This document shows, piece by piece, positions 1 to 6,315 of a DNA stretch of 7,395 nucleotides. The notes below the pieces were generated by a model, which saw only the letters and a program-made list of their open reading frames with translations, searched no databases and was not told the origin of the DNA. Every line of letters starts with the position of its first letter. Position 1 is the stretch's first letter. A program made the translations under genes and the position numbers. The stretch is from Clostridia bacterium (GTDB lineage Bacteria > Bacillota > Clostridia > Oscillospirales > CAG-382): assembly GCA_017938055.1 (NCBI GenBank), contig JAGBCG010000111.1:1-7395 (forward strand), given 5' to 3'.

Positions 1-861
1 ATTACTCCCGGAAACCACGATCCTTACTCCGATTCCTCCCCTTACAAGCTCATCGAGTGGCCTGAAAATGTTTTCATTTTCAATACAGAACAGCTGTCTT
101 TTCTGGAAATTGACAGCCTTAACGTAAGAATTTACGGCAGTGCATATATGGGCAAAACCAAGGCTCCACTTTGCAATGCAGATTTTAAAGCAAAAGACGA
201 CGGAAAAATCAATATTCTTCTTCATCACGGAGATATTGATGTGCCTGGATCGTCCTACTGTCCTATAAGCAAAGAAGTTCTGAGTCAATCCGGTTTTGAT
301 TATGTTGCTTTAGGGCACATTCACAAAGGCACTGACATTTTGAATGCCGGAAAAACAAACTACGCCTACTGCGGTTGCATTGAGGGAAGAGATTTTGGTG
401 AAACAGGATACAAGGGTGCGATTATCGGTACAATAGACAAGTCGGTTATTTCTTTAAAGCATGTGAGAATAAGCAGCAAAAGATACGAGGTTATAAGTCA
501 AGACGTAACAGGAGCACATTCTTTTTCAGATGTTGCATACGACATTGCAAAAAGCTGTTCAGGTTTTGGTGACGACACGCTTTTAAGAGTAGAGCTTACA
601 GGTATTACCTCAGAGGACTTTTCAGCAGACGTAGACATTTTAAGACAACTTATCCCCGCCGTTTCTTACCTTGAGATAAAGGACAGCACTCAACCCATGC
701 TCAACCTTTCAAAACTCAAGGAGGACAAATCTCTCGCAGGCGAGTTCTACAGAAATCTGGAAAGTGCCTTATACAGCCCTGATGAACACGAAAGACAAAT
801 CGCTACTCTTGCATTAAAGTACGGTCTCAGAGCGATATACGGCATGGAAATCAAAGCATAA
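1..861 (+). CDS. SbcD/Mre11/YhaO-like metallophosphoesterase (DNA repair exonuclease family), 5' partial
   Basis: The reading frame is open from base 1, so the gene begins upstream of the window; 286 residues are visible. The ATG at 148 is internal, because the conserved motif GNHD (visible residues 4-7) lies before it. Further calcineurin-like phosphoesterase motifs follow: LLHHGD (73-78, the metal-binding histidine motif) and ALGHIHKG (103-110, the GHxH metal ligands). An EGRDFGETG segment then follows, which is typical of the SbcD/Mre11/YhaO branch. The first two metal motifs (DxH and GDxxD) must lie in the missing N-terminus. Family members are Mn-dependent nucleases that usually work with an SbcC/Rad50/YhaN-type ATPase. 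No such partner is seen downstream; it could lie upstream. The C-terminal part, from about residue 150, would be the capping domain. The family call is firm, the exact substrate unknown. Confidence 0.9.
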   Translation: MTPGNHDPYSDSSPYKLIEWPENVFIFNTEQLSFLEIDSLNVRIYGSAYMGKTKAPLCNADFKAKDDGKINILLHHGDIDVPGSSYCPISKEVLSQSGFDYVALGHIHKGTDILNAGKTNYAYCGCIEGRDFGETGYKGAIIGTIDKSVISLKHVRISSKRYEVISQDVTGAHSFSDVAYDIAKSCSGFGDDTLLRVELTGITSEDFSADVDILRQLIPAVSYLEIKDSTQPMLNLSKLKEDKSLAGEFYRNLESALYSPDEHERQIATLALKYGLRAIYGMEIKA

Positions 862-871
862 GAGCAATAAA

Positions 872-877
872 AGGAGG
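872..877 (+). promoter_or_regulatory. Ribosome binding site of the SLH protein
   Basis: AGGAGG lies five bases before the ATG at 883, a near-perfect Shine-Dalgarno match. It fixes the start and puts a signal peptide at residue 1. It sits in the 21-base gap after the phosphoesterase stop codon, with no terminator between, so the two genes may share a transcript. Confidence 0.85.
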
Positions 878-882
878 TAAAA

Positions 883-2595
883 ATGAAAAAAATACTTTTA
901 TTACTGATTTTCTCACTTATACTAAGTATTCATGCTCTTGCAAAAACACACACATATGATATAATTCCTCCCGAAACAGTTACATATTTTCTTGAGGAAA
1001 ACCAAGACACCCTTAAAGCTACCATTTATATTGACGAGGACGGACTTTTAGGTCTTAAGGTACGCTCGGTTACAAGCACTTCGTATTTCCCACAGAAAAT
1101 ATCCGTAACATTAAAAAACAAGTCAAATGAGATATCTCACTTCATCACTGACCCCGAAGCCTTTACAGAGGATAAATACTACATGTTACAAGGTCTGACA
1201 CAGGGAGAATACATTCTTGAAATTAAAAATGAAACTAAATTCGGTGATGTTGAATTTGTAATTGACACATTCTTTACTCCGTGGGATGCTATTGAAGCTG
1301 CGGGAGCTTCTTCTTTTGAAAAAGCTACTGTCATGGAGCTTGGAGAGAGGTACAAGGGTGGCGTCATGCACAGTGACGAAAGCGACTACTACACCTTTGA
1401 AATGCCAAAAGACGGCTATGCCGTTATTGACTTATACAGCAGTGATTTAAAGTTTTTCAAGCTATACGACGAGTTGCTGAACGAAATAGGCACAATGGAC
1501 ATTAGAATACAGGAAGAAAACGTAGTGTTTGAAACGCGTTGCGGACTTAAAAAAGGAAAATACTACATTTCTGTAAGTCCTGAGGAGGATTTTCAAAATC
1601 CCGAATATGCACTTGAAGTAAGAGCTTTTTACGATGCTGATTTTGAAAGTGAATACAACAACACGCATCTGCATTCAACAAGCCTTAGCCTTTCAAATGA
1701 GTTAAGAGGAAATCTTTTTGGAGAAGATGATGTAGATATTTATTCCTTCTCACTTGACAAAAAGAGTACTGTTACGGCAACTTTAACAGACATGTATCTT
1801 GAAAAAATCGGGCACTATAATTTTTCTATTCTTGACAGTGACGCAAACCCTATTATCACCCGTACAAAATGCAACACCTATTCATTTACGGAAGTACTCG
1901 ACAAAGGTGATTATTATCTGAGTGTTTCCTGTCCGGGAACCAAATATTTTACACCTTTTGGATACAAGGTTAAGGTCCGTGCTTTTACTACATCAGAAAT
2001 AACGGATACCGATAACAACAAAATCAAAGATGACACTCAAAAAGAAGATGGAAAATTTATTACTCAGTTTGACGATGTCACAAAGAGCGATTGGTTCTAC
2101 AATGACGTTCTTACTGCCAGAAAGCTGGGGCTTATTGATGGAACAGGTGACAACCTGTTTTCTCCAAAGGGTGACGTGACCATTGCACAAGCGGTAGCTA
2201 TGTCAGCAAGAATATATGAAAAGCTTTGTGGAACACCTATTATTACGGGAAATCCCAGCAGTGAATGGTACACTCCTTACGTTTTATACGCCATAGAAGC
2301 AGGAATAATAAACCAGGATGATTTTTCTGAATATAACAAATCAGCAACTCGTGCACAAATGGCGTATATGTTCGCAAGGGTCATGAAAAATGTCGAAATT
2401 CCGGACATTGAAGTTAATATTCCCGACGTCAGCAAGGATGAGCTATATGGTAAAGAAATCCACACACTTTATGCACTTGGTATTCTGAACGGCAATGACG
2501 ATATTGGCACTTTTTCACCTGAAAGCTCTGTGACACGTGCCGAAAGTGCAGCAATCATGTTAAGATGCTATTCTGCTCTTGGCTTGGAGTCATAA
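883..2595 (+). CDS. Secreted SLH-domain surface protein with PPC-like beta modules
   Basis: 570 residues. Residues 1-20 form a classic signal peptide: KK, a run of Leu/Ile, then a signal peptidase I site after ALA at 18-20. Residues 21-370 are beta-rich and look like two or three modules of the bacterial pre-peptidase C-terminal (PPC) type. The second (about 139-249) and third (about 253-368) share the pattern of an acidic turn followed by Y-x-F (SDYYTF 167-172, VDIYSF 284-289), later a KGxYYxSVS segment, and an end in VRAF. A polar linker (370-393) leads to three S-layer homology repeats at about 396-446, 458-501 and 513-562. The SLH signature TRA occurs at 489-491 and 551-553. By family knowledge, SLH triplets bind pyruvylated secondary cell wall polymer, so the protein should be displayed on the cell wall. 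I see no enzymatic domain, so an adhesive or structural role is an inference. It is far shorter than main S-layer proteins, so it is more likely an accessory surface protein. Confidence 0.88.
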   Translation: MKKILLLLIFSLILSIHALAKTHTYDIIPPETVTYFLEENQDTLKATIYIDEDGLLGLKVRSVTSTSYFPQKISVTLKNKSNEISHFITDPEAFTEDKYYMLQGLTQGEYILEIKNETKFGDVEFVIDTFFTPWDAIEAAGASSFEKATVMELGERYKGGVMHSDESDYYTFEMPKDGYAVIDLYSSDLKFFKLYDELLNEIGTMDIRIQEENVVFETRCGLKKGKYYISVSPEEDFQNPEYALEVRAFYDADFESEYNNTHLHSTSLSLSNELRGNLFGEDDVDIYSFSLDKKSTVTATLTDMYLEKIGHYNFSILDSDANPIITRTKCNTYSFTEVLDKGDYYLSVSCPGTKYFTPFGYKVKVRAFTTSEITDTDNNKIKDDTQKEDGKFITQFDDVTKSDWFYNDVLTARKLGLIDGTGDNLFSPKGDVTIAQAVAMSARIYEKLCGTPIITGNPSSEWYTPYVLYAIEAGIINQDDFSEYNKSATRAQMAYMFARVMKNVEIPDIEVNIPDVSKDELYGKEIHTLYALGILNGNDDIGTFSPESSVTRAESAAIMLRCYSALGLES

Positions 2596-2623
2596 TTATT
2601 TTCTTATTAAACACAAAAGTAGC

Positions 2624-2734
2624 TGTAGCAAAATTTGCAAACTGCACAAAAAAGCGGGACGATGTGGGCATCGTCCCCTACAAACAATTGTGCATTTCAA
2701 TATGTTTGGGGTTGTAACAAATCATTTTGCTACA
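2624..2734. repeat. Nested inverted repeats bounding the intergenic hairpin element
   Basis: TGTAGCAAAAT at 2624-2634 is the exact reverse complement of ATTTTGCTACA at 2724-2734. Inside it, TGCACAA (2643-2649) pairs with TTGTGCA (2688-2694), and these flank the central 9-bp hairpin at 2656-2677. The right outer arm overlaps the right arm of the terminator at 2708-2745. The left outer arm also closely resembles the terminator's left arm (TGTAACAAAT, 2713-2722). I see no convincing target-site duplication. It may be a small non-coding mobile element (MITE-like) or an RNA fold. Confidence 0.45.
2656..2677. repeat. REP-like palindromic hairpin
   Basis: GGGACGATG (2656-2664) and CATCGTCCC (2669-2677) form a perfect 9-bp stem with a four-base loop. 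This GC-rich block is followed by CTACA in otherwise AT-rich DNA. From memory, intergenic hairpins of this shape (a GC-rich stem next to CCCCTACA) are dispersed in many clostridial genomes, but I cannot test copy number here. No T-tract follows on either side, so it is not an ordinary terminator. Confidence 0.5.
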
Positions 2735-2745
2735 ACCCCTTTTCT
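2708..2745 (+). terminator. Rho-independent terminator of the SLH gene
   Basis: GGGGTTGTA (2708-2716) pairs with TACAACCCC (2731-2739). CAAA/TTTG extends the stem after one A-C mismatch, the loop is TCAT, and the sequence runs into TTTTCTT. It lies about 110 bases past the stop codon at 2593-2595. Confidence 0.8.
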
Positions 2746-2746
2746 T

Positions 2747-2786
2747 AATACAAATAACCGACAGTATCCATCTTAGATGCTGTCGG
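2747..2786 (-). terminator. Terminator of the leucine-rich-repeat-like membrane protein gene
   Basis: CCGACAG (2758-2764) pairs with CTGTCGG (2780-2786), extended by four more pairs including one G-T, with a seven-base loop. Read on the minus strand, the stem begins ten bases after the stop codon and is followed by a moderately T-rich stretch (TTATTTGTATT). The T-tract is weaker than in the other terminators of this window. Confidence 0.65.
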
Positions 2787-2795
2787 CTTTAATAA

Positions 2796-3641
2796 TTATT
2801 CCGCGTCTGTAGCTTCTGTAGCTTCTTCGGCTACGGGTTCTTCTGTTTCCTCATCTTCTGCTTCATCGGTTGTTTCCTCAGCAGCCTCTTCTTCGCCCTC
2901 TGTTACTCCTTCAGATTCAGCATCCTGTGCCATCTGATCTGCAAGTGTTAATTCAAGTGGAACGAATGTGTAGTTCCCATCTTCTGCCATTTCTAAAGTG
3001 TAGCTGGTTGAAACAACTACCTTATCTGCTATTGCTTCAAGTGCTGTCCAGTCCTGAATGTTATTACCTGTAAAATTGAGTTCTTCTATCTTTGTAAGGT
3101 CAAGGCTTGAAAATGCACTTACATCAGTAATTCCACAGCTTGTGAGTATACCTTCTCTCAGTTCTGTGAAGTTTGCAAATACTGATGCATCTGGAATATT
3201 AACAGCGTTGATATTTATGACCTGTGCACCCGTAAAATACTTAAGGTCTGCAAGTGCCAATTCATCATCTGCTTCAAATGTGGCAGTCTTTGCACTATTA
3301 TAATAAGATGTATCTGTATTGTTTTCATCTGCTACAGCTTCATTATACTTTGCAATAAATTCGTCATCACCAATAGCTATTGCACATATATCACTTTCAG
3401 TATCATGATAAAGCTCAAGATACTTTACTGTAGCAAGATCTTCCTGTGACACACTTCTTGCACTCTTGCCAAACACCTGTGAAAGTGCTGTTGCAAAATC
3501 CTGATTTTCAAGAAAAGCTGACTTTGACATAACTGACGAGTATACCACAAGAACTATTGCTGCAAGTACCACTATAATTCCAATAAGTAATGCAACAAAT
3601 CCGTTGCGTTTTTTCTTCTGTGTTGCTGTTAAATTTGCCAT
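2796..3641 (-). CDS. Membrane-anchored protein with short LRR-like region and acidic tail, function unknown
   Basis: 281 residues from the ATG at 3641. The frame stays open to 3722, but the GGAGG at 3647-3651 and the promoter at 3694-3722 support the shorter form. Residues 1-14 are polar and basic (KKKRN at 9-13), and 15-36 form one strong transmembrane helix, so an N-in, C-out topology is likely. Residues 60-130 are not recognised. Residues 131-215 show the spacing of short bacterial leucine-rich repeats (internalin-like), for example a stretch with LTKIEELNFTGNNI at 182-195 and a similar one around 153-174. The last 42 residues (240-281) contain 22 Asp/Glu and no Lys/Arg. There is no enzyme motif and no sortase signal. 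A cell-surface binding or scaffold role is only an inference. It is a single gene with its own promoter and terminator. Confidence 0.75.
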   Translation of the reverse strand: MANLTATQKKKRNGFVALLIGIIVVLAAIVLVVYSSVMSKSAFLENQDFATALSQVFGKSARSVSQEDLATVKYLELYHDTESDICAIAIGDDEFIAKYNEAVADENNTDTSYYNSAKTATFEADDELALADLKYFTGAQVININAVNIPDASVFANFTELREGILTSCGITDVSAFSSLDLTKIEELNFTGNNIQDWTALEAIADKVVVSTSYTLEMAEDGNYTFVPLELTLADQMAQDAESEGVTEGEEEAAEETTDEAEDEETEEPVAEEATEATDAE

Positions 3642-3646
3642 AATTT

Positions 3647-3651
3647 CCTCC
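3647..3651 (-). promoter_or_regulatory. Ribosome binding site selecting the start at 3641
   Basis: On the minus strand GGAGG sits five bases before the ATG at 3641. The alternative upstream in-frame start at 3722 has no such site and would lie inside the predicted promoter. Confidence 0.8.
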
Positions 3652-3693
3652 AAAAGTAAATAATTAAAGTAAATATAATAACCCTTGTATGGT

Positions 3694-3722
3694 ATTATAA
3701 CACCAAAGTATAAAAAAAACAA
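3694..3722 (-). promoter_or_regulatory. Sigma-A promoter of the LRR-like membrane protein gene
   Basis: On the minus strand there is a perfect TATAAT (-10, 3694-3699), 17 bases after TTGTTT (-35, 3717-3722; it matches the TTG of the consensus). The predicted transcript start near 3687 gives a leader of about 45 bases. Confidence 0.65.
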
Positions 3723-3774
3723 GACTTTTTACGAAATAATTGATATAATTTGTAAAAGTTAATGGTTTACGGTG

Positions 3775-3803
3775 TTGAAATTTTTAAACAGCAGTGTTAT
3801 AAT
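3775..3803 (+). promoter_or_regulatory. Sigma-A promoter of the asparagine-synthetase-like gene
   Basis: TTGAAA (-35, 3775-3780) and TATAAT (-10, 3798-3803) are separated by exactly 17 bases, a near-consensus promoter. Transcription should begin near 3809-3811, leaving a leader of about 74 bases. It faces away from the promoter at 3694-3722. An imperfect 19-base palindrome (GTAAA...TTTAC, 3752-3770) lies just upstream and might be an operator. Confidence 0.75.
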
Positions 3804-3870
3804 TAATGTGTAAAATTCGACAAGATTTTCTATATATTGCAAAAGCACCTTTAAAACAACTTAAATGTGC

Positions 3871-3877
3871 AAAGGAG
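3871..3877 (+). promoter_or_regulatory. Ribosome binding site selecting the start at 3884
   Basis: AAAGGAG lies six bases before the ATG at 3884. The in-frame ATG at 3806 has no comparable site and lies at or before the predicted transcript start, so 3884 is preferred. Confidence 0.8.
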
Positions 3878-3883
3878 ATTAAA

Positions 3884-5422
3884 ATGATTCAAATTAAGGA
3901 ATATTCGGGGCACATACGAAACCATGCTTCTCTTTGTGATGAGCTTGGCATACAAAGCAATCTGTCCCGACAAGACAGAGAGCAGCAAATAATTACAAAA
4001 GGCTATGAAAAATGGGGTTATGAGCTTGCGTGTCACATTTATGGTATGTTTGCCATTGCTCTGTATGACACTCAAAAGGACGAGCTTTACTGCGTCCGTG
4101 ACCAATTTGGTACAAAGCCTTTTTATTACTATGAAACCTGCAATGGTGAACTTTTATTCTCCACCTCAATTCGCAAAATATTAGAAAACGGCTCAGTTGA
4201 AAAGCGTCTTAATCAAAAGCTTTTGCAAATATATCTCACCATGACCTACACCACAGGCGAAGAAACCTTTTTTATGGGAATAAAAAAACTGTTACCGGGA
4301 AGATATTTAGTACGCAAAAACGGCAAAAACACCATTTACCGTTACTGGAAGCCAACTTTCAAGCCCGACAACTCAAAGACTCTTGAAGAATGGGCAGACG
4401 AGCTTCACCAAACTGTAAAGCTTGTAATGGAACAGGTTAAGGACAGTGATGAGAATGTTCACAGCTTTTTATCGGGTGGTGTAGACTCCTCCTATGTTCT
4501 TGCCATGAGCGATGCAAAGGCCTGCAACAGTTGTGGCTACAACGATGAAAGACTTGACGAGTCGGCACTTGCGGGCAAAACGGCAGAAATTCTCGGAAGG
4601 AAATTCAACCGCTGTCTTATAGAGCCTGAGGACTACTTCAATGCTGTGCCATATGTTATGTACAACATGGAACAGCCTTTGGGTGATGCATCGGCGGTTG
4701 CCTTTGCTCTTGGCTGTATAGAAACAGCAAAGAACACAAAAATCTGCTACTCCGGTGAGGGTGCTGATGAATTTTTCGGCGGCTACAACATATACAGAAA
4801 CGCACAGCGTTATGGTGACAATCTTAAGACCTTCTATGTAGGCAACACCAACATTATGAAAGAAGAAGAAAAGCAGAACATACTGAAAAATTACATTCCC
4901 GATTATTTACCTATTGACCTTGTAAAAGACATATACGAAGAAAATGAAAATCTCGATCCATTATCCAAAATGTCTGACGTTGACATACAGGTATGGTTAG
5001 AGGGTGACATTTATCTAAATGTTGACAAAATGAGTCGTGCTGCAGGGCTTGAAGTACGCATGCCTTTGACGGATTTACGCATTTTCGATATTGCTTCACG
5101 CATGCCATCAAGCTGTAAAATAAATGACGAGCAAAACAAGCTTGCCCTGCGTACTGCTGCATCAAAGGTTTTACCTGAGGAAATTGCCTTTCGCAAAAAG
5201 CTTGGTTTTGTAGTTCCCATCAGAATGTGGATGGCAAACGACAAGTACAACGGCGATGTTAGGCGTTTATTCTCAAGTGATATTGCAGAAAAATTCTTTC
5301 ACGTAGATAAAATACAGGCTATTTTTGATGAATACATATCAGGCAATTCTGACAACTGGCGAAAAGTCTGGACTATTTATACTTTCCTTGTCTGGTATGA
5401 AGAATATTTTTGTAAAAGATAA
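3884..5422 (+). CDS. Asparagine synthetase (AsnB)-like protein with truncated glutaminase domain
   Basis: 512 residues. The C-terminal synthetase domain looks intact: the PP-loop ATP-binding motif SGGVDSS (197-203), YSGEGADEFFGGY (289-301), the helix with DKMSRAAGLEVRMPLTD (381-397) and RKKLGF (437-442). The N-terminal class II glutamine amidotransferase domain is incomplete. Canonical AsnB starts MCGI, with Cys as nucleophile, and reaches an NGEIYN motif at about residue 75. Here the protein starts almost at that motif, and the motif reads SGHIRN (8-13), so the Asn and Glu are changed. The rest of the domain (GMFAIALYD 54-62, RDQFGTKPFYY 72-82) is kept. From family knowledge, the enzyme should activate a carboxylate with ATP. 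I infer that it cannot hydrolyse glutamine itself and uses free ammonia, a separate amidotransferase, or another amine. Aspartate as substrate is unproven. It is monocistronic, with its own promoter and terminator. Confidence 0.88.
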   Translation: MIQIKEYSGHIRNHASLCDELGIQSNLSRQDREQQIITKGYEKWGYELACHIYGMFAIALYDTQKDELYCVRDQFGTKPFYYYETCNGELLFSTSIRKILENGSVEKRLNQKLLQIYLTMTYTTGEETFFMGIKKLLPGRYLVRKNGKNTIYRYWKPTFKPDNSKTLEEWADELHQTVKLVMEQVKDSDENVHSFLSGGVDSSYVLAMSDAKACNSCGYNDERLDESALAGKTAEILGRKFNRCLIEPEDYFNAVPYVMYNMEQPLGDASAVAFALGCIETAKNTKICYSGEGADEFFGGYNIYRNAQRYGDNLKTFYVGNTNIMKEEEKQNILKNYIPDYLPIDLVKDIYEENENLDPLSKMSDVDIQVWLEGDIYLNVDKMSRAAGLEVRMPLTDLRIFDIASRMPSSCKINDEQNKLALRTAASKVLPEEIAFRKKLGFVVPIRMWMANDKYNGDVRRLFSSDIAEKFFHVDKIQAIFDEYISGNSDNWRKVWTIYTFLVWYEEYFCKR

Positions 5423-5453
5423 GATAATCAGCAAAACATCTCTTTAATCTGCT

Positions 5454-5483
5454 ATGCGGGACTAATCGTGTCCCGCATTTTTA
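5454..5483 (+). terminator. Rho-independent terminator of the asparagine-synthetase-like gene
   Basis: ATGCGGGAC (5454-5462) pairs perfectly with GTCCCGCAT (5470-5478) around a seven-base loop and runs into TTTTTATAT. It begins 31 bases after the stop codon. Confidence 0.88.
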
Positions 5484-5486
5484 TAT

Positions 5487-5523
5487 AAAAAAAGAGCTGA
5501 AGAGCTCAAAAAGCCCTTCAGTT
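5487..5523 (-). terminator. Rho-independent terminator of comB
   Basis: On the minus strand, CTGAAG (5516-5521) can pair with CTTCAG (5497-5502). Alternatively GAGCT (5503-5507) pairs with AGCTC (5494-5498), with the loop CTTC. Either stem is followed at once, or after three bases, by seven T (5487-5493). It lies about 40 bases past the comB stop codon and back to back with the plus-strand terminator. Confidence 0.78.
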
Positions 5524-5561
5524 ATAAAGGTTGTATAATTTGGATGGCAAACCTTTTTATC

Positions 5562-6245
5562 TTACAGCACATCAAACTTTTTCATAATGCCATTTTCTGT
5601 CATTTTTACAACAAAATTAAACTTATCAACATCTGTGCATAAGTAAAAATCATCTTGTGGAAACACATCATTCGTTGCTTTATCAAAAAACTTTGCACCA
5701 GAAGTGTATTTCAAATTTTCAATTTCAGTCTGCAATTCAATATCTGTTCCTTCAAGAAGACTTTTTATGTACAAGGCACACAGATTGTCTTCCTCTGTCT
5801 GCGAAAGTGCCTCAAGTCCCATACATACGAGTGAAACATTTTCAGGGTCTTTCCTTTTAATGTATTCTGCAGTTGCAGCGGCATTTACTAGCGATGCACC
5901 AAGAATTTCATCCGCATTTACTGCATTTGCAATTCCCTGAGTTCCGGCACTTGTTGTGTGTACTACCGTTTTTCCCTGACAGTCGAGTTTTATAACGTCT
6001 GCCGGAGAATTCCCAACATCAAATCCCGGAAGAATTTTACCCTTTCTTTCCCCTGCAAGAATAAAATCAGGATTTTCTTCTTTAAGCTTATATGCGTAAT
6101 TTACATCACCAACAGGAATTATCTCTTTGACTCCTGACGCAAAAAAATATGATTCAACAGAAAACGCTCTGAACACATCAATTATAACAGTTATTCCTTT
6201 TGCTTTTTTTGCTCCATCTATCATATGAAGTATTTCAATGTTCAT
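5562..6245 (-). CDS. comB: 2-phosphosulfolactate phosphatase family protein (ComB)
   Basis: 227 residues from the ATG at 6245. An in-frame ATG at 6272 would add nine charged residues but has no ribosome binding site; the 6245 start has AAGGA about ten bases upstream. The ComB pattern is clear through most of the length: IIDVFRA (21-27), GERKG (65-69), GFDVGNSP (74-81), TTSAGT (97-102, usually TTNGT), SLVNAAA (118-124) and EEDNLCA (151-157). The length is usual for the family. In methanogens ComB is a Mg-dependent phosphatase that makes sulfolactate from 2-phosphosulfolactate during coenzyme M synthesis. Bacterial homologues exist, including in Clostridium, where the physiological substrate is less certain. 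No other coenzyme M gene is seen here. The gene follows the broken SGNH hydrolase gene by 70 bases on the same strand without a terminator, so the two may be one transcript. No promoter is evident in the gap. Confidence 0.88.
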   Translation of the reverse strand: MNIEILHMIDGAKKAKGITVIIDVFRAFSVESYFFASGVKEIIPVGDVNYAYKLKEENPDFILAGERKGKILPGFDVGNSPADVIKLDCQGKTVVHTTSAGTQGIANAVNADEILGASLVNAAATAEYIKRKDPENVSLVCMGLEALSQTEEDNLCALYIKSLLEGTDIELQTEIENLKYTSGAKFFDKATNDVFPQDDFYLCTDVDKFNFVVKMTENGIMKKFDVL

Positions 6246-6315
6246 TTTCCATTTTTCCTTTTCATGTATCATTCAGTAAAATTCTGCATACTTCCTAATC
6301 AGTTCACATTGTTTT

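Noticed and set aside
148..861. ATG at 148 as the start of the phosphoesterase
   Set aside because: The frame is open back to base 1 and encodes the conserved GNHD motif before this ATG, so it is an internal methionine.
2579..2776. A 65-residue plus-strand reading frame across the intergenic region
   Set aside because: It overlaps the SLH gene end, the hairpin element and both terminators, and has no ribosome binding site or recognisable protein features.
2806..2823. Tandem copies of TCTGTAGCT as a DNA repeat element
   Set aside because: They encode the low-complexity acidic tail (Ala-Thr-Glu-rich) and are explained by the protein composition.
3642..3722. A longer form of the LRR-like protein starting at 3722
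   Set aside because: It would start within the promoter -35 region and lacks a ribosome binding site; GGAGG sits properly before the ATG at 3641.
3837..3877. A riboswitch or hairpin hiding the ribosome binding site in the leader of the AsnB-like gene
   Set aside because: CCTTT (3848-3852) could pair with AAAGG (3871-3875), and GCAC (3845-3848) with GTGC (3867-3870), but these stems are only 4-5 bp in AT-rich sequence and match no riboswitch class that I know.
6246..6315. A promoter for comB in the gap after the SGNH hydrolase gene
   Set aside because: No acceptable -35/-10 pair with proper spacing is seen; read-through from upstream is simpler.
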